This document shows, in pieces, positions 10,236-21,590 of a stretch of DNA of 64,000 bases. Each line of letters begins with the position of its first letter. The first letter of the stretch is position 1. Under the pieces are notes generated by a model. The model made no database searches and was not told the DNA's origin. It saw only the letters and a program-made list of their open reading frames with translations. This DNA is from Prorocentrum cordatum (Eukaryota; Sar; Dinophyceae; Prorocentrales; Prorocentraceae). The stretch covers positions 478,792 to 542,791 of the forward strand of contig CAUYUJ010000736.1 in the NCBI GenBank assembly GCA_963575745.1, read 5' to 3'. Made by a program: the position numbers and the translations under genes.

Positions 10236-11510
10236 TCCCCCGCTGTAAGAGGGAACACTGTATCCGCACACCACCCCGACGCACACCTGAACGCACGCTG
10301 CTCTGAAGCCCCATCCGTCAAGGACCAGCCCCTTCCAAGCCCTGGTGGCCCCGACCGTTGCCACAGACGCGCGTCGCATCACACGAGCAAGGACCACCCA
10401 CGACACCGCCGGGCAGGCGTGCGCGCATGCTGCCGTGGTGCGTTGCCCGCTGTGGCGCGGAGGGTGGTCAGGCCATCCTGGGGGACGTGATGCGGGCGCA
10501 CCGCACCGCACGACCTCCGCACAAACGCTCCACAGAGCGTGTGGGAGCGCGGGTGGGCGAGAGAGCGTGTGTTGTTCCATTCGGACTTTTCGTACCATCG
10601 CGCCTGAACGGGGAAGCTGGGATGAGCCGCAGTTCATGGACGTGCCATCGCTCCTAAGCTTAGCTGCCTCGATACGCCCGTTTTGAAACGCAGCACGTGC
10701 CGTGATGAAAACGTCCGTGTTAACACGCTGCGTGTTGGCTCAACGTGTTGGCCCACGTTTTGGCGAACGTATCGCGCCAGACCTGCGTGTTAAGTCTACG
10801 TGTTAAGTCTACGTGTTGAGCTCCGTATCAAAACGATACGTATTTTGTGTGTTGTTTATCGGGGCAGCTAAGCTCCTGAGCGAGGCTCCCGGGACAGCGT
10901 TGACGACCCCGAGCAGGAGGGGCGACGAACGACAACGACAGAGGTGAGGGAAGGAGGAGGGAGGAGAGTGCGAGGAGAGGGGACGCTCGGGACGGTCCCA
11001 TTGACCGAAGTCTCGCTCCGCCGGCACGGCGGGCAGCACCACGACGTGCCCGGCGAGCGAAGCCGCCCACGGCTCCGCCGGCAGCCAGCAGGAGCAACCG
11101 CACGTCCTCCCAGCGCCGAGTCTGCGGTGATCCCGGCGAGCAGCCTGCGCACAGCAAACCCACCATCCAGACACCATGAATCGGCCGACGACGAGGAGGC
11201 GGAAGGAGAAGCCACACACAAGCATCAAGCCAAGCCCAGCATTGGCAACGGGCGACCGCCTCCCAGCAACATAACAGACGGCGAAGTCCCAGGGGGCCCG
11301 CCACAACACCATCGCCGTCTCGCAAGAGCCTCAAACCACGCCACAATGGCGCGGGTCCGCGCCAGGGCAGAGAGAGAAGTGAAAACACTTACCATTACAT
11401 TACCCGGAGAAGACACAACAGCGATCCAGGATGGAAGCGGCTACGTTTCTATCACGAACGGCCGCGGACACACCCGCACAACATTACACATCGCAGCAAG
11501 GTAAAGCAAA
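10236..11510. other. unassigned GC-rich region with open frames
   Basis: An open frame on the plus strand (10944-11504) ends in a Thr/Gly-rich segment but shows no domain I know. Near 10720-10820 there is a small repeat cluster of CGTGTTAAGTCTACGTGTT and related words. No gene is called. Confidence 0.35.
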
Positions 11511-11757
11511 GCTGCGCGTGTGCGTGTGCGCGTGGCCAGCACAGCACATCACAGCACATCACAGCACACCACAGCACAGCACTCCACAACACAACACAAC
11601 ACATCACATCACACCACACGCCCGTTGACGCGTGTGTGTGTGTGTGCGTGTGTTGTGTGCGTGCGTGTGTGTGTGTGTGCGTGTGTGTGGGCGTGTGGGC
11701 GTGTGCGTGTGTGTGTGTGTGCGTGTGTACATGTGTGTACGTGTGCCCGGGAAGGCT
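11511..11757. repeat. CA/CACAGCA then TG microsatellite
   Basis: CACATCACAGCACA repeats (11530-11625) switch abruptly to GTGTGTGCGT repeats (11630-11750). The two halves are roughly complementary and could fold back. Confidence 0.9.
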
Positions 11758-12311
11758 GACAACACCATCGTACACGTCTTGGTTCAACACGCCCGGGCGC
11801 CGCACCACACCGAGGATGGGCCCCGGAGGGCGTGGGCCGACGACCTGCAGAATCAGCAGCCACCCTCCAAACGGGCAGCCCAGAAAAAACCCTAGGGCCT
11901 GGACTGAGGACGATTGCAAAGGTTTCCTCAAGAGCATAACACCTCGATAACATCCCGCACAGCGGGAGCCCGGGCGGCATGCACTAGGAAGGGATGCAGG
12001 CTGCCCTGGCCCACCTAGTCGACCACATGCGCAGGGGAACGACCCAAAATGGCAAAGGGGGGCCAGAGAAAGTGTGGGACCTCTGGAACTCCTATCGCTT
12101 GACCAACCACCCGCAGGCAGTAGACATAAGTAACGAGCCCATCAGGTACAGCTGGGAGTTCCTCCTCGGCTTCCTGGCCTCACTTGGGACGGGCCGCGGG
12201 GGCAAGGTGCGCGTGGAGAAGGGCGCCGGTAAGGCGCGTGTCGAGTTGGTAGATCGACAGTGCCACCAGGGCCCAGACCAGACTTGTCGGGTCTGCGTCT
12301 GCTCCTTGTAA
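11758..12311 (+). other. unassigned coding-like segment
   Basis: The frame 11994-12311 has a balanced composition unlike the repeat frames around it, for example GGPEKVWDLWNSYRL and IRYSWEFLLGFLASLG, with no homology I recognise. A short upstream piece in another frame (RAWTEDDCKGFLKSIT, ending 11950) is similar in character. These could be exons of one gene or a decayed element. Confidence 0.3.
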
Positions 12312-12845
12312 GGCGCGTCGACGCGGTGCATCTCTTCGGGCGGTCGGCGCTGGATGCTTTTGTGCAGCCCCGGTCCTCGCGAACTGCTCCCCCCACACGG
12401 CCACACGACACAGCACCCAGCACAACCGCAACAAAATCAGGATCAGCCCATCCGCCGAGCCGCATCGCACGGGCGCAGCACCCAGCGCTCAAGCCAATAG
12501 CTCCGCTCAGGGGCCTACCCGCGACACCACGGCAAGAGAAGGCACAGGGGCAGCCAGCGGCTCGCCCCAGGGGCCCTCTGACGGGCCGCCAACGCGACCC
12601 TGCATCGGGCAATCCCCTGCCCTCCCCGACCGAAGCCAATACTCCAGCTGGGACCAGCGTCTGCCATCGCCGTCCCCACTGCGCAGCGAAGCCGACTTAA
12701 ACCCCGACGCACTAACCACCACCCCTGCCGACGAGCGAGAGCGCTCACCAGCCGACCAGCCAGCCCCCCCCGACCAGCACCGCAGGAGAAGCAAGCGGCA
12801 CGGGCCCCCATCTAGGCACCCGCACCGAGCTGGTAGCGGAAGGGG
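12312..12845. other. no recognised gene
   Basis: Pro/Ala/Arg-rich frames in high-GC DNA, with no motif or splice structure that I can defend. Confidence 0.35.
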
Positions 12846-13540
12846 ATGAGCCTAAAGAATCGGACGGTGAGCGCGCGCGCGCGCAAGACACTTAGAATTG
12901 AGGAACACCCCACTGGCGGCTCTGACCCTCACGCCGCCTCCAGCGGGGGGGCGGCCCCTGGCGGGCGCGCAGATCACTCTCTCCCGCCTCCTGCGCACTC
13001 AGTCCCATACATCCGCGTCGCGACCCGTACACCCCCCACCCAGACCCCGACAGCTGCCTCTACAACAAGCCCCGCAAGAGCGTACGCTGGCGCTGCGCAT
13101 GGAGCTGCCAAGCCAACCGCGTCGAGACGTCGCCAGGGGTTGTGCACAGTCTGAAGAAGGAATGTTGGCCCATGCTCGTCATTAGCTGGAAAGCTCCCTG
13201 CGACAAACGGGTAGGTCGGCCTGGGGCGATTTACGACCCAGGGGGCCAGGATCGCTTCTGCGAGGAGAACGTTTGCCAGCTGCGCGACGAGAACTTCAAC
13301 ATCCGACGCTTGGGCCGACCGTGGGGAATCCACATAAACTGGCGGAAGGCACGGGACGCGCACGCGCACATAATGGAGCAGCTATCTGGCAAGGGCAAGG
13401 CTAAATGTAAAGGCCCAGACCCGACGGGGCAAGGCAAGCGACTCGCCGACCCTACCTGGCCCAACAACGAGCAGCCCAGGCAGCGCCTCCCCAGCCGCCA
13501 CGCCCACCGCCCGCAGCTGCTCGGCCCCCGTTCCCAGGAG
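12846..13540 (+). other. unassigned coding-like segment
   Basis: In the frame starting at 13142, about 85 codons have a natural composition (ECWPMLVISWKAPCDKR, RFCEENVCQLRDENFNIRRL, GRPWGIHINWRKARDAHAHI). It then degrades into Pro/Arg-rich sequence. No family is recognised. It might be an exon related to the 11.9-12.3 kb segment. Confidence 0.3.
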
Positions 13541-14880
13541 CTGGGCTCGGCCCGCTCCTCGCGCGGACTACCACGCGCGGGAGAGCCCTCCCAGGCCCCG
13601 CAGAAGCGCGACCCCACCCACCCGCCCTTGCCTCCAGTGCCACACCTCCGCGCCGGCATCCATCGGGCGCTCCAAGGGCCCAAGGACACCCCGCCAAGCC
13701 ACCCACGACCACTCGCCGCCCACAGGCGCCCTGCCGACCCCTGGGGTGCCTCGCCAAGCAGCGCCCCGGCACGTCCACTCGGTCCTCTTCTGCGCTACCT
13801 CTTCGCCTAGCGTCCGCCCCCCCACGTGGTCTCGCCCTGCCCGCTGCTCGCCCATACGCGCCGAGCCGGCGGGCCGGGCGCCAGGGGCCCTGCCGCCGTT
13901 TGGCCCTCCTGGCGCGCCCACCGCGGTCCGCTCGGAGGATGGTGGGCCCACGCTCCCCCTCCCGAGTCGCCCCTCTGGGCCCCCCCAGGCGAGGGACGGC
14001 CACTGCTTCCTTTCGCTTCCTGCTGGCCTGCACCAGTCCAGTGCGCTCCGCCATCGGCGGGGGCCTCCTGCCGCTTCCCCCGCGGCGGCTGCTCGCCCTC
14101 CCCTGCGGGCCTCCCCCACCCCGCAGGGGGAGCCCCAGCCCTACCCGCTCGGCTGCACCAGCCCGGTGCCTCGCCACCGCCCACCTGGAAGAGGCCCCCT
14201 GCCGCTCTCCTCGCGGTGGCCGCTCCCCCCCCTTCACCCCGCGGGACTCCCCGTCCCCGCGGGGAGCCCGTACGCGCCTCCTTTCGCCTGCGCCAGTTCG
14301 GTGCCTCGCTTTCGCTGCGCTTCTCAGGTGCTGACGGGCTTACCGCTCGCTCGGCCGGTCTTCTTGGTCGCCCGAGGCCGGCCGGCCACACCGGCCCCTG
14401 GCCTCCCCCGCCCCGCCGCCGCTCAATGCCCGACGTCCTGCCCCCCGCGCTGGCCTTTGCGCCGTGCGCTGGGCGCCGCCAGCGCTGCTGCCCTGGCGCC
14501 CCACCTGTGGGCCCCACAGGTGGGCAGGTGGGGCGTATTCCTCCCTGTTCGCTTTTCCCCCCCATTCGCTTCGCCTACCTCACGCGCCGCCATGGCGCCG
14601 CCGGCTGCTCGCAGCCGCCGCCCCAGGCTGCCTGCAGCCACCACCCGCGGCGGCCCCAGGCTTGATATTGCCGCCCGCCGTTGGCGCCCAGCTTCGGCCG
14701 ACACCACGCCCGCTCCCGCCCTGGGGACGGGCTGCCGCCAGGCTCTGGTACTGCTCGTTTTGCACCCTTACTCCTGGGATGCTCCATCCCCCGCAGTGGG
14801 CCCCACCGCCGGCTGCGCCACACGCTCGGGGCGTGACCCGCCCCCCTGAACGGCTCGCTTCTCCCGCCCCCTCATTCGGT
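13541..14880. other. very GC-rich region, no gene called
   Basis: Several overlapping Pro/Ala/Gly/Arg-rich frames are open on both strands at once, which is expected where stop codons are rare because of base composition. The words CCCCGCGG and GGCTGCACCAG recur locally. Nothing is recognised. Confidence 0.4.
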
Positions 14881-14885
14881 CTCGC

Positions 14886-14964
14886 CCTCCTCCTCCTCCT
14901 CCTCCTCCTCCTTCTCCTCCTCCTCCTCCTCCTCCTCCTCCTCCTCCTTCTCCTCTTGCATGGT
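14886..14964. repeat. (TCC)n tract
   Basis: Nearly pure CTC repeats with two CTT interruptions. Confidence 0.95.
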
Positions 14965-15540
14965 GGCATAATTCGCCATAACGGCATCCCCGTTTAGGCC
15001 TCTCCGCTAGCGCAGCCTTCCCTTGCCTCGCCGCCGACGCAAAAAGTGTATGCGTGTGCGTGTACGTGCGTGCGTGTGTGTGCGTGTGTGTGTGTGAGTG
15101 TGAGTGTGCGTGTGGTGTGTGGTGTGTGTTGTGTGTTGTGTGTGTGTTGTTGTGTGCTGTTGTTGTTGGTGGTGGTGGTGTTGGTGTTGTTGTTGCTGTT
15201 GTGTCTGTTTGTGTGCGTGTGTGTGTGTTTGTGTGCTTGTATGTGGTGTGTGTGCTGTTGTGTGGTGTGTGTTGCATTTCCCTTAACACGCTGGCGCCTC
15301 TGGCGCCAGGAGGCGCTGGAGAAGTCAATGACAGATGGGGGGTCGATGCATCCCCCCCCTGAGCCGATCCCCTCTTAACCTTCCCCTTTCCCTCGAGGTC
15401 GAGGAGCTGGATGCGGCGACTTGGAGCAGTTGTGGAAGGCGTCCTGCTCACGCGCCGTTCGGTGCAGGGCACGCCCGCTCGCTGGCTCAAACGCGCCGCA
15501 GGGAACCCGCGCCATCCGGCCCAGTGGTCGCGGGGGGGGC
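14965..15540. repeat. TG/TTG microsatellite block and unique flank
   Basis: 15045-15280 is made of TGTGCG, TGTTGT and GGTGGT repeats. The remainder (15281-15540) is unassigned. Confidence 0.8.
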
Positions 15541-15640
15541 CTACCTTTCTCCTCCTCCTTCTCCCTCCTCCCTCCTCCCTCCTCCCTCCTCCCTCCTCCC
15601 TCCTCCTCCTCCTCCTCCTCCTCCTCCTCCGCCGCCCGGC
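15541..15640. repeat. (TCC)n tract with a short coiled-coil-like sequence downstream
   Basis: CTCCTTCTCC, then TCCC and TCC repeats ending ...GCCGCCCGGCCCAG. The next 60 nt encode an Arg/Ala-rich stretch in one frame. The layout (pyrimidine tract, AG, Arg/Ala/Glu-rich fragment) recurs at 47075-47400 and 42790. Confidence 0.7.
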
Positions 15641-16850
15641 CCAGCCTCCGCGCGAGCTCCACGGGCCGAGGGGCCGCGGGGCCGCGAGACCCGGGCCCAC
15701 GACTCTCTCTGGAGCGCCCCATGCGGTTCCGGGCCTCCCACGCGGAATCCGAGCAGCCGGGGCCGAAAGATCGCCACGCATCCCCAGTGCATCTGCACTG
15801 CGTCTCGATGTGGGGCCCGACTGTCTCCACGCCGGCGTCGCCGATGCATCGGCGATGCGGTGCGATCCCCCGACCTCCTCTATTCGGACCCCAACTTGGG
15901 AGGCCTCTACTGGCGACGGCCGTTGGCCACGGCGTGTTGATGTCCGGCGAGCACTGGCGTTCGGACCACGCTCGATCGAGGGCGGCCAAGAGGGGGGTGT
16001 GATGATCAGGCTGGATGGGTATCATGGCGGGTGCCATGATACCTTCCAGGTCTCGTGGCCTCATTTTCTTCATCTTCTGGCCCGCTTGGGACATGCCTCG
16101 GGCCGCGATTTGTGACCCCCCCTCGTGGACGCCCCCGACACGAGAATTGCTGGTGGAGTCTTCCAGCTACGCGTGAGAGTGACCTTTCGCTGCCAGAATG
16201 GTTTCTGGTGCGGGCTCACCAAGCCCCCCCCCCCAACACTGACTTGCGCGTTTGGATGTGGCACCCCCGCGACTCACGAAGGCCGCGCATCAGAGATCCC
16301 TCTTCTGCCCGGATTCACTCCCTTCCTGCAGCCGAGCCTGGCTCCGAGGCGGGGCCGGTGACCCGCCGCGGCAGCCCAGCAGCGGGACGTTCCTTGGGGG
16401 ACGGCGTCCCAGGGCACGACTTTGCCTGTGCAGCTCTGCCGGCCGTAGGGCGCAAGCCCCAGCAGCGGTCCTCCCGGCAGCCTGGACTGCACCGCGCTGG
16501 ACGGCTCCAGCGATCTGCCTGCGCGTTTCCGAGCGCGCCGAGGTTCGAATCCGACGCGTCGATTGCGTTGGGAGTTCGCTTGCCCTGTCTGCCCCCCCTC
16601 CTCGGCGACAGGCCGAGCTCCAGGCGACCACCAAGCGCACACAGGATGGTGGCCGCTCTCCTGCACGGTGCCTTGCCCGTCTCCCTTCCCGGGCCCGCCT
16701 CTCCTCTGGCACCGCCCTTGCCTCCCTCGCCCTCCCCATCTCGATGCCCCCCGGTCCTCCATGTTCGCTCGTGGTGTCGTGCCCTCCCTCTCACCTTCCC
16801 CAGGTCCCGATCAACGTCACGTCGACGGTCAAAATCGAAGAACAAAACAC
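15641..16850. other. no recognised gene; copy of GCATCGGCGATGC motif
   Basis: Near 15838-15900, GTCGCCGATGCATCGGCGATGC and GATCCCCCGACCTCC resemble the foldback at 32725-32966. Elsewhere there are only GC-rich overlapping frames. Confidence 0.4.
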
Positions 16851-16859
16851 GGCGAATCA

Positions 16860-16975
16860 ATAATTTGTTGGAGCTCCGCGCGGATTTCTTGGATCGGCGC
16901 TGGACCCCCCTCCCTGGCGCGCGGAGCGCACCAGGAGCAGCGCCGGAGGCGACGCAAGGGGGAGCGGTACAGCGC
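16860..16975. repeat. dispersed repeat family F, copy 1
   Basis: GGAGCTCCGCGCGGATTTCT, TGGATCGGCGCTGGACCC and CCTGGCGCGCGGAGCGC. The same module is at 28880-28925 (diverged), 30955-31085 and 32445-32590. In the latter two it is an inverted pair, so the complete form is a foldback of about 130-140 bp and this copy is partly one-armed. Confidence 0.65.
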
Positions 16976-17284
16976 TAGTCCAAGACGCCCACCCAGACAA
17001 GTCGATTGAGGCAATCTACACGGGTTCATTCGACATTGGCATACGAGTGTGCAAGTGCAGTGCGGTGCAGCGCGCATCCGCGGAGTGCCCCAGCAGTTTT
17101 CGCTAAAAGGGGTTTTGCTAAAGAGGGTTCTATCACTCAAACACGGGGGTATGACATCTGGTCTGGCGCTCTCTCTACCAGGCACTGCCTCATATTCGAG
17201 AGACTCGCCGCCGCCGCATGTAGAATGTGCACATCCATGGATACACATACAGGAATCCCCACAAGCACGTATTTGCCTCATCTA

Positions 17285-17540
17285 TGTTTTTCCCTACCTA
17301 GGCTCTGCCTAGAGGGTTCTTACTCGCTGGGCTTAAAGGGGCCGGGCAGTGTTCCTCGCCCCGGGCGGTTCCCCCAGTATCCGCCCCGCGGTTCCCCCAG
17401 TTGCGCCCCCTTGGCTTAGCTTTGCCTGTTCCCTACCTAGGCTCTGCCTAGAGGGTTCTTACTCTCTTTCTTAAAGGGGCCGGGCAGTGCAACTCGCCCC
17501 GGGCGGTTCCCCCAGTCCCTTGGGAGCGGTTCCCCCAGTC
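17285..17540. repeat. tandem duplication, about 140-bp unit
   Basis: CCCTACCTAGGCTCTGCCTA, AGAGGGTTCTTACTC and TTAAAGGGGCCGGGCAGTG, then CGCCCCGGGCGGTTCCCCCA, occur twice (17291-17400 and 17431-17540). Confidence 0.85.
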
Positions 17541-17832
17541 CCCTGGGAGCTTTAGCTTTAGCTTTAGCTTTAGCTTTAGCTTTAGCTCAGTTTTAGCTTA
17601 GCTTTAGCTTAGCTTTAGCTTAGTTTTAGCTTAGCTTTAGATTAGATTTAGCTTAGCTTTAGCTTAGCTTTACCATAACTTTATCTTAGTTTCAGCTTAG
17701 CTTTAGTTTAGATGTAGCTTAGCTTTAGCATAGCTTTAGCTTGGCGTTAGCTTAGTGTTAGCTTAGCTTTAGCTTAGTTTCAGCTTAGTTTTACCTTAGC
17801 TTTAGCTTAGCTTTAGCTTAGCTTTACTGTTA
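17541..17832. repeat. TTTAGC / TTTAGCTTAGC repeat field
   Basis: Pure TTTAGC hexamers at the start become an 11-12-nt unit, GCTTAGCTTTA, with drift (TTCAGC, GTTAGC) over about 290 nt. No coding potential. Confidence 0.95.
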
Positions 17833-18836
17833 CTACGAATGCTGCTTTCCTAGGGGCTCCAACTCCTAGGTAGGGTCGCACTGGGATAATTCTCTTTCAT
17901 TTCTCAATACTCACTGGCCCTACAGTCACGCGTCACTACACAATGCCCCATACTTCAGAGACTATCGCCACCGCCGCTATCTCTTCGTGTACAGCGGGCA
18001 GTCCCTGTGTAGTTTAGGTACCGCAGATTTGCTCATGCCCTTGCCTTTGGACCCCCATTGCCAAGCATTGGTGGTGAAGCCCCCAGCTGGCCCCATGCCA
18101 CCTTGAGACGCCCTGCGAGTTCAGGATAGGGCTCGAGTTCGGCCGTGTCTACGATGAGGTTTACGAGGTGCCCCCACTGTGCGGACGGGCGTCAGGCTTC
18201 TACATTCGACCTCCATGACGCGAACCTGGTCGGCGCAGTAGTTTTGATCGCAGTCTTCGCGCGTTCTTGCCGTAGTCTCGTGTGACATTTCCGGTGTGTC
18301 CGATGGTTGTCTGGCTCACGCCGTGATGCCATATGGCAACGGTCTTAATGGAGAAACAAAGGATTGCAGCCCTTCTTTGCCTCGAAGACACTTGTACTGT
18401 TTGTTACTTGCGTGATCTCCGTATCTTGGCTCGCTGGACCTTGAAGCGTGCTTATTTGTGCAGGAGCAGTGTAGAGATTGGCCAGCGTTGGCGGGTTAGT
18501 CCTCATGGCGCGCGTGGGGGGATTGCGATACTGCATGTCCCCCCGCCCACGCTGGAGCTCCAGGGTCGCGAAGAAACTCGTCGGGCTCCGCGAGCAGAGC
18601 TCGCAAGCACGGGGATCTTGCAGGGTTCAGGGAGAGCGCTGGCACCGCGCGGCGTCGCGCAGCTAAGCTGCCCAAGTGGGGACTCTGCACTCCGCCGACG
18701 AGGTAACATGGGACCCCAGCATCATGCGAGCGCGAAGCTTCTGCAGGGCCTGCCCGGAGTCGCTGAGGGGCACCACGACCTCCGTACGCGTGCTGATTGA
18801 ATCTTTCAGCCGTTCAGGGGTTAGAACGGCTGCGGC
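17833..18836. other. no recognised gene
   Basis: About 1 kb without a recognisable coding segment. Short frames only, and none continues into a neighbour. Confidence 0.4.
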
Positions 18837-19305
18837 GCATGGAGGAAGGGAGGGAGAGAGGGAGGGAGGGAGGGAGGGAGGAAGGAAGGAAGGAAGGATG
18901 GGGGGTAGAGGGGGATGAGGAGGAGGAGGAGGAGGAGAAAACAGGGAAAGAGGGAGGGGGAGGCGGAGTGGGAGAGGGGCTGAGGCAGAAGTGGAGCTGG
19001 GGAAGGACTGCGACGAGGAGGAGAAACGACGAGGAGGGTGAGGAGTCGGGAGATGAAGAGGGGGATGCGAAAGTGGAGGCGGAGGCGGAGGAGGAAGAGG
19101 ATGAGGAAGGCGGGGTGGAGAACGGAAGAGGAGGAGGACCACGAGGACGGGGACGAGGACGAAGAGGAGGAGGAGGACGACGACGACCGACACGGGAGGA
19201 CGGGAGGAGGAGTAGGAGGAGGACGACGGTTTCGACGACAACGACGAGGGAGGGGGAGAGGTAGGGAGAGGGAAGGAAGAAGGAGGAGGAGGACCAGAGT
19301 ACGGC
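18837..19305. repeat. purine (GGA/GGGA/GACGA) tract
   Basis: GGAGGGAGGGA, then GGA, then GACGAGGAC-type repeats. The low-complexity Glu/Asp/Arg frames on plus and Ser/Pro/Leu frames on minus are artefacts. Confidence 0.9.
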
Positions 19306-19878
19306 CAGGATGACGCATCAACGATGTTGCAATACACCCTCCCGTCCCAGGTTCCCGCATCCTGGGCCCCCCACGAGCGCTCCTGTCCAGGAGCGCCCGC
19401 AGGGCCCGCCACTCTCCAGCGGGATCCCATGTGGGAAGGATCGACCCTCCGGCCTTCGAGCGACAAGAGAAACGCAAAGAGGTACAGGATGAGAAAGTTC
19501 ACGGGAGTGTCCGGCGATTGTCCCGTTCGGAAGAGGATCTGCCTTCCATCCGGCCAGCATCGGAGCACTGCGTCTCCGGAGGCCGTCTTCGCGAGGGCGG
19601 ATGTGGTTCGAAGATTGTATCAATGAGTTTGGCAACGATTATGGCTTGGGCGAATGGCGTGCGTTGGCAGCCGGTGAGCATTGGCGCCAACACCAGCAGG
19701 ATTTTGTCGCTTGGGCTGCGGAGGGGCCAAGTTCGACGACTGAGTTCACCGCCCCCCCAGGTCCTGCCCCTAGCGGGCCAGCTTTGCTGTCAGGACTTGC
19801 TCCTTGTTCCAAAGTTATATGCATAAGTTCTGCGGGAGCACAAGTTGGAGCTTCGGGCCATAGACTGCGACGGAGTCT
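19306..19878. repeat. dispersed repeat D, copy 2, and unassigned sequence
   Basis: 19312-19440 (GCATCAACGATGTTGCAATA, then CACCCTCCCGTCCC and CGCCACTCTCCAGCGGGATC) follows a purine tract exactly as the related copies near 4500 and 51085 do. A short match (GCATCAACGATCCCGTG) is at 37556. No gene is called to 19878. Confidence 0.55.
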
Positions 19879-19879
19879 C

Positions 19880-20100
19880 GCATGATAGCCGCGGTTTGAC
19901 AGCGTGGTGGCCTCCATCCTCGCAACGAATGGGCATCTTCATACGAATCTGCTTGGCGCGAAGTCGAGAGCCGCATGTTGAAAGCCCCCAGTCCTCCATT
20001 CTTGTAGTTGCTGGAAACATTTAGACTTGGATGCGCGGCGCTGAGGCGAGAGTCGCATGTTGGAAACGACCAGCCTTCCATCCTTGTGGCTGCTGTAGGT
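19880..20100 (-). repeat. dispersed 75-80-bp satellite unit, inverted locus
   Basis: Read on the minus strand, it repeats GGATGGAGG..., CAACATGCG(A/G)CTCTCG and GCGCCGCGCA two to three times, matching 786-1010 and 49430-49820. Confidence 0.65.
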
Positions 20101-20169
20101 GTTCTGGTCAGGGTTGCAAGCTGCAGGTAAGTCTCAAGCGAAACGCCTGCCCTGGCCTACGGACTCATC

Positions 20170-20760
20170 AGGAAGAGAGATGGAGGAGGAGGACGAGGAC
20201 GACTTCGATGACGACGACGCCAGCGACGACGACGACGGCGATGGCGACGGCGACGACGACGACGGCGACGGCGACGACGGCGACGGCGACAACGACGGCG
20301 ACGGCGACGGCGACGACGACGGCGGCGACGGCGACGACGACGGAGGGGGAGAAGCGCGAGAGGGATGGGCAGGAGGGAGGGCGCCGGGAGGAGGAGGACG
20401 AGGAGGACGGCGGCGACGACGACGGCGGGGGAGGAGCAGGGAGGGCAGGGGACGAGGGGAGGGCCCTGGCCAGGAGGCCGCCGCCCAGTGCAGCGCCGAG
20501 GCAGCGCCGCTCACGGCCGAGGCGACGGCGGGGCGGCGCGGGTGGGGAGGGGGGCTGCGGCAGGTTCGTGTCGTGTCGAGGCGGCCGCGACCCGGAGGAG
20601 GAGGGGGAGGAGGAGGAGGAGGAGGAGGAGGAGGAGGAGGAGGAGGAGGAGGTAGAGGTAGGAGGAGGAGGAGGTAGGAGGAGGAGGAGGAGGAGGAGGT
20701 AGGGGTAGAGGTAGAGGTAGAGGTAGAGGTAGGGGGAGGGTGGGAGTAGGAGGAGGGGAG
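20170..20760. repeat. GACGGC and GGA compound tract
   Basis: 20185-20345 is GACGACGGCGAC repeats and 20590-20755 is GGA with GGTAGA variants. The word GGGAGGGGGGCTGCGGCAGG, followed by TTCGTGTCGTGTCG, occurs twice (20545-20582 and 20767-20803) and brackets the second tract. Confidence 0.9.
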
Positions 20761-21095
20761 GCAGGTGGGGAGGGGGGCTGCGGCAGGTTCGTGTCGTGTC
20801 GACGCTGCGGCGACCCCGGCGCTGGCGTTCAAGATTGCACGCCGCCAGCGGCCCAGCATCGGCCAGTACAACATCGAACGATCTGCGTTATCGGCAAGCC
20901 GTGATCGTTGAGGGTTGAATGATCCGCGCGGTGTCAGAAACCCACGCCTGGGACGTCGCAGCTCGAACCTGCCATACTCGAGGTTCGAACTTTCCGGGCT
21001 CGACCTTGAGATCTGGGCGCTGCAGTTTTATCACACCGGGCGTTTTCCCCCAGAATTGTGCCCCAGGGCCATCCCAGAGCTATCTGGCCTGAAAA
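20761..21095. other. no recognised gene
   Basis: Unique sequence with short frames only. Confidence 0.4.
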
Positions 21096-21245
21096 AAAGC
21101 CTCCTCCTCCTCCTCCTCCTCCTCCCCTCCTCCTCCTCCTCCTCCCCCTCCTCCTCCTCCTCCTCCTCCTCCTCCTCCTCCTCCTCCTCCTCCGCCTCCT
21201 CCTCCTCCTCCTCCTCCTCCTCCTCCTCCCCCTCCTCCTCCGCGG
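21096..21245. repeat. (TCC)n tract
   Basis: About 145 nt of CTC repeats with single C/G interruptions. It is the source of long Ser, Leu, Pro, Arg and Glu frames. Confidence 0.95.
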
Positions 21246-21384
21246 GGGTCTGTGTTGCCATGTTTGGCACGGTCGGATCTCAGGGGCCTCCGCAAGGCTC
21301 CTCTTCGCCACGGCCAGGTCCACCTCCGAATGCCTGGTCCAGGTGCACCCCAGAAGCGGGTGGTCGACTTTCGACCCCCCAGAC

Positions 21385-21590
21385 CTACAACCCTCGTCGA
21401 AATTGAACGCAAGTTTTTTTCACCCCCGTCGCCCCCGCATTTCAATGTTCATCGACAGGCGCATCGCGGCCGGCGGGGTCCGAAGAGAATCTCGAAGTCG
21501 CCGGCGTCGGCGTGAACATTGAAATTGGGGATCGGGGGGCGCCGCCAGGTCGCGGCTAAAACTTGCGTTCAATTTCGAAGAGGGATGTAG
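21385..21590. repeat. foldback (inverted-repeat) element, 206 bp
   Basis: The left arm starts CTACAACCCTCGTCGAAATT followed by GAACGCAAGTTTT. The right arm ends AAAACTTGCGTTCAATTTCG followed by AAGAGGGATGTAG, its near-perfect reverse complement. Internal arms CATTTCAATGTTCA / TGAACATTGAAATT extend the stem. This fits a small non-autonomous foldback element. Confidence 0.8.

Noticed and set aside
9353-10637. Cys/Val-rich and Thr/His-rich long frames
   Set aside because: Translation of the TG/CA microsatellite array on either strand.
16530-16575. GGTTCGAATCC, a tRNA T-loop-like word
   Set aside because: Flanking bases do not form a T stem and no D arm or anticodon arm can be folded upstream. 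The GGTTCGAACC words at 57.4-57.8 kb are satellite palindromes.
17541-17832. TTTAGC array as telomeric DNA
   Set aside because: The repeat is TTTAGC, not the TTTAGGG type, it drifts strongly and is flanked by ordinary sequence on both sides.
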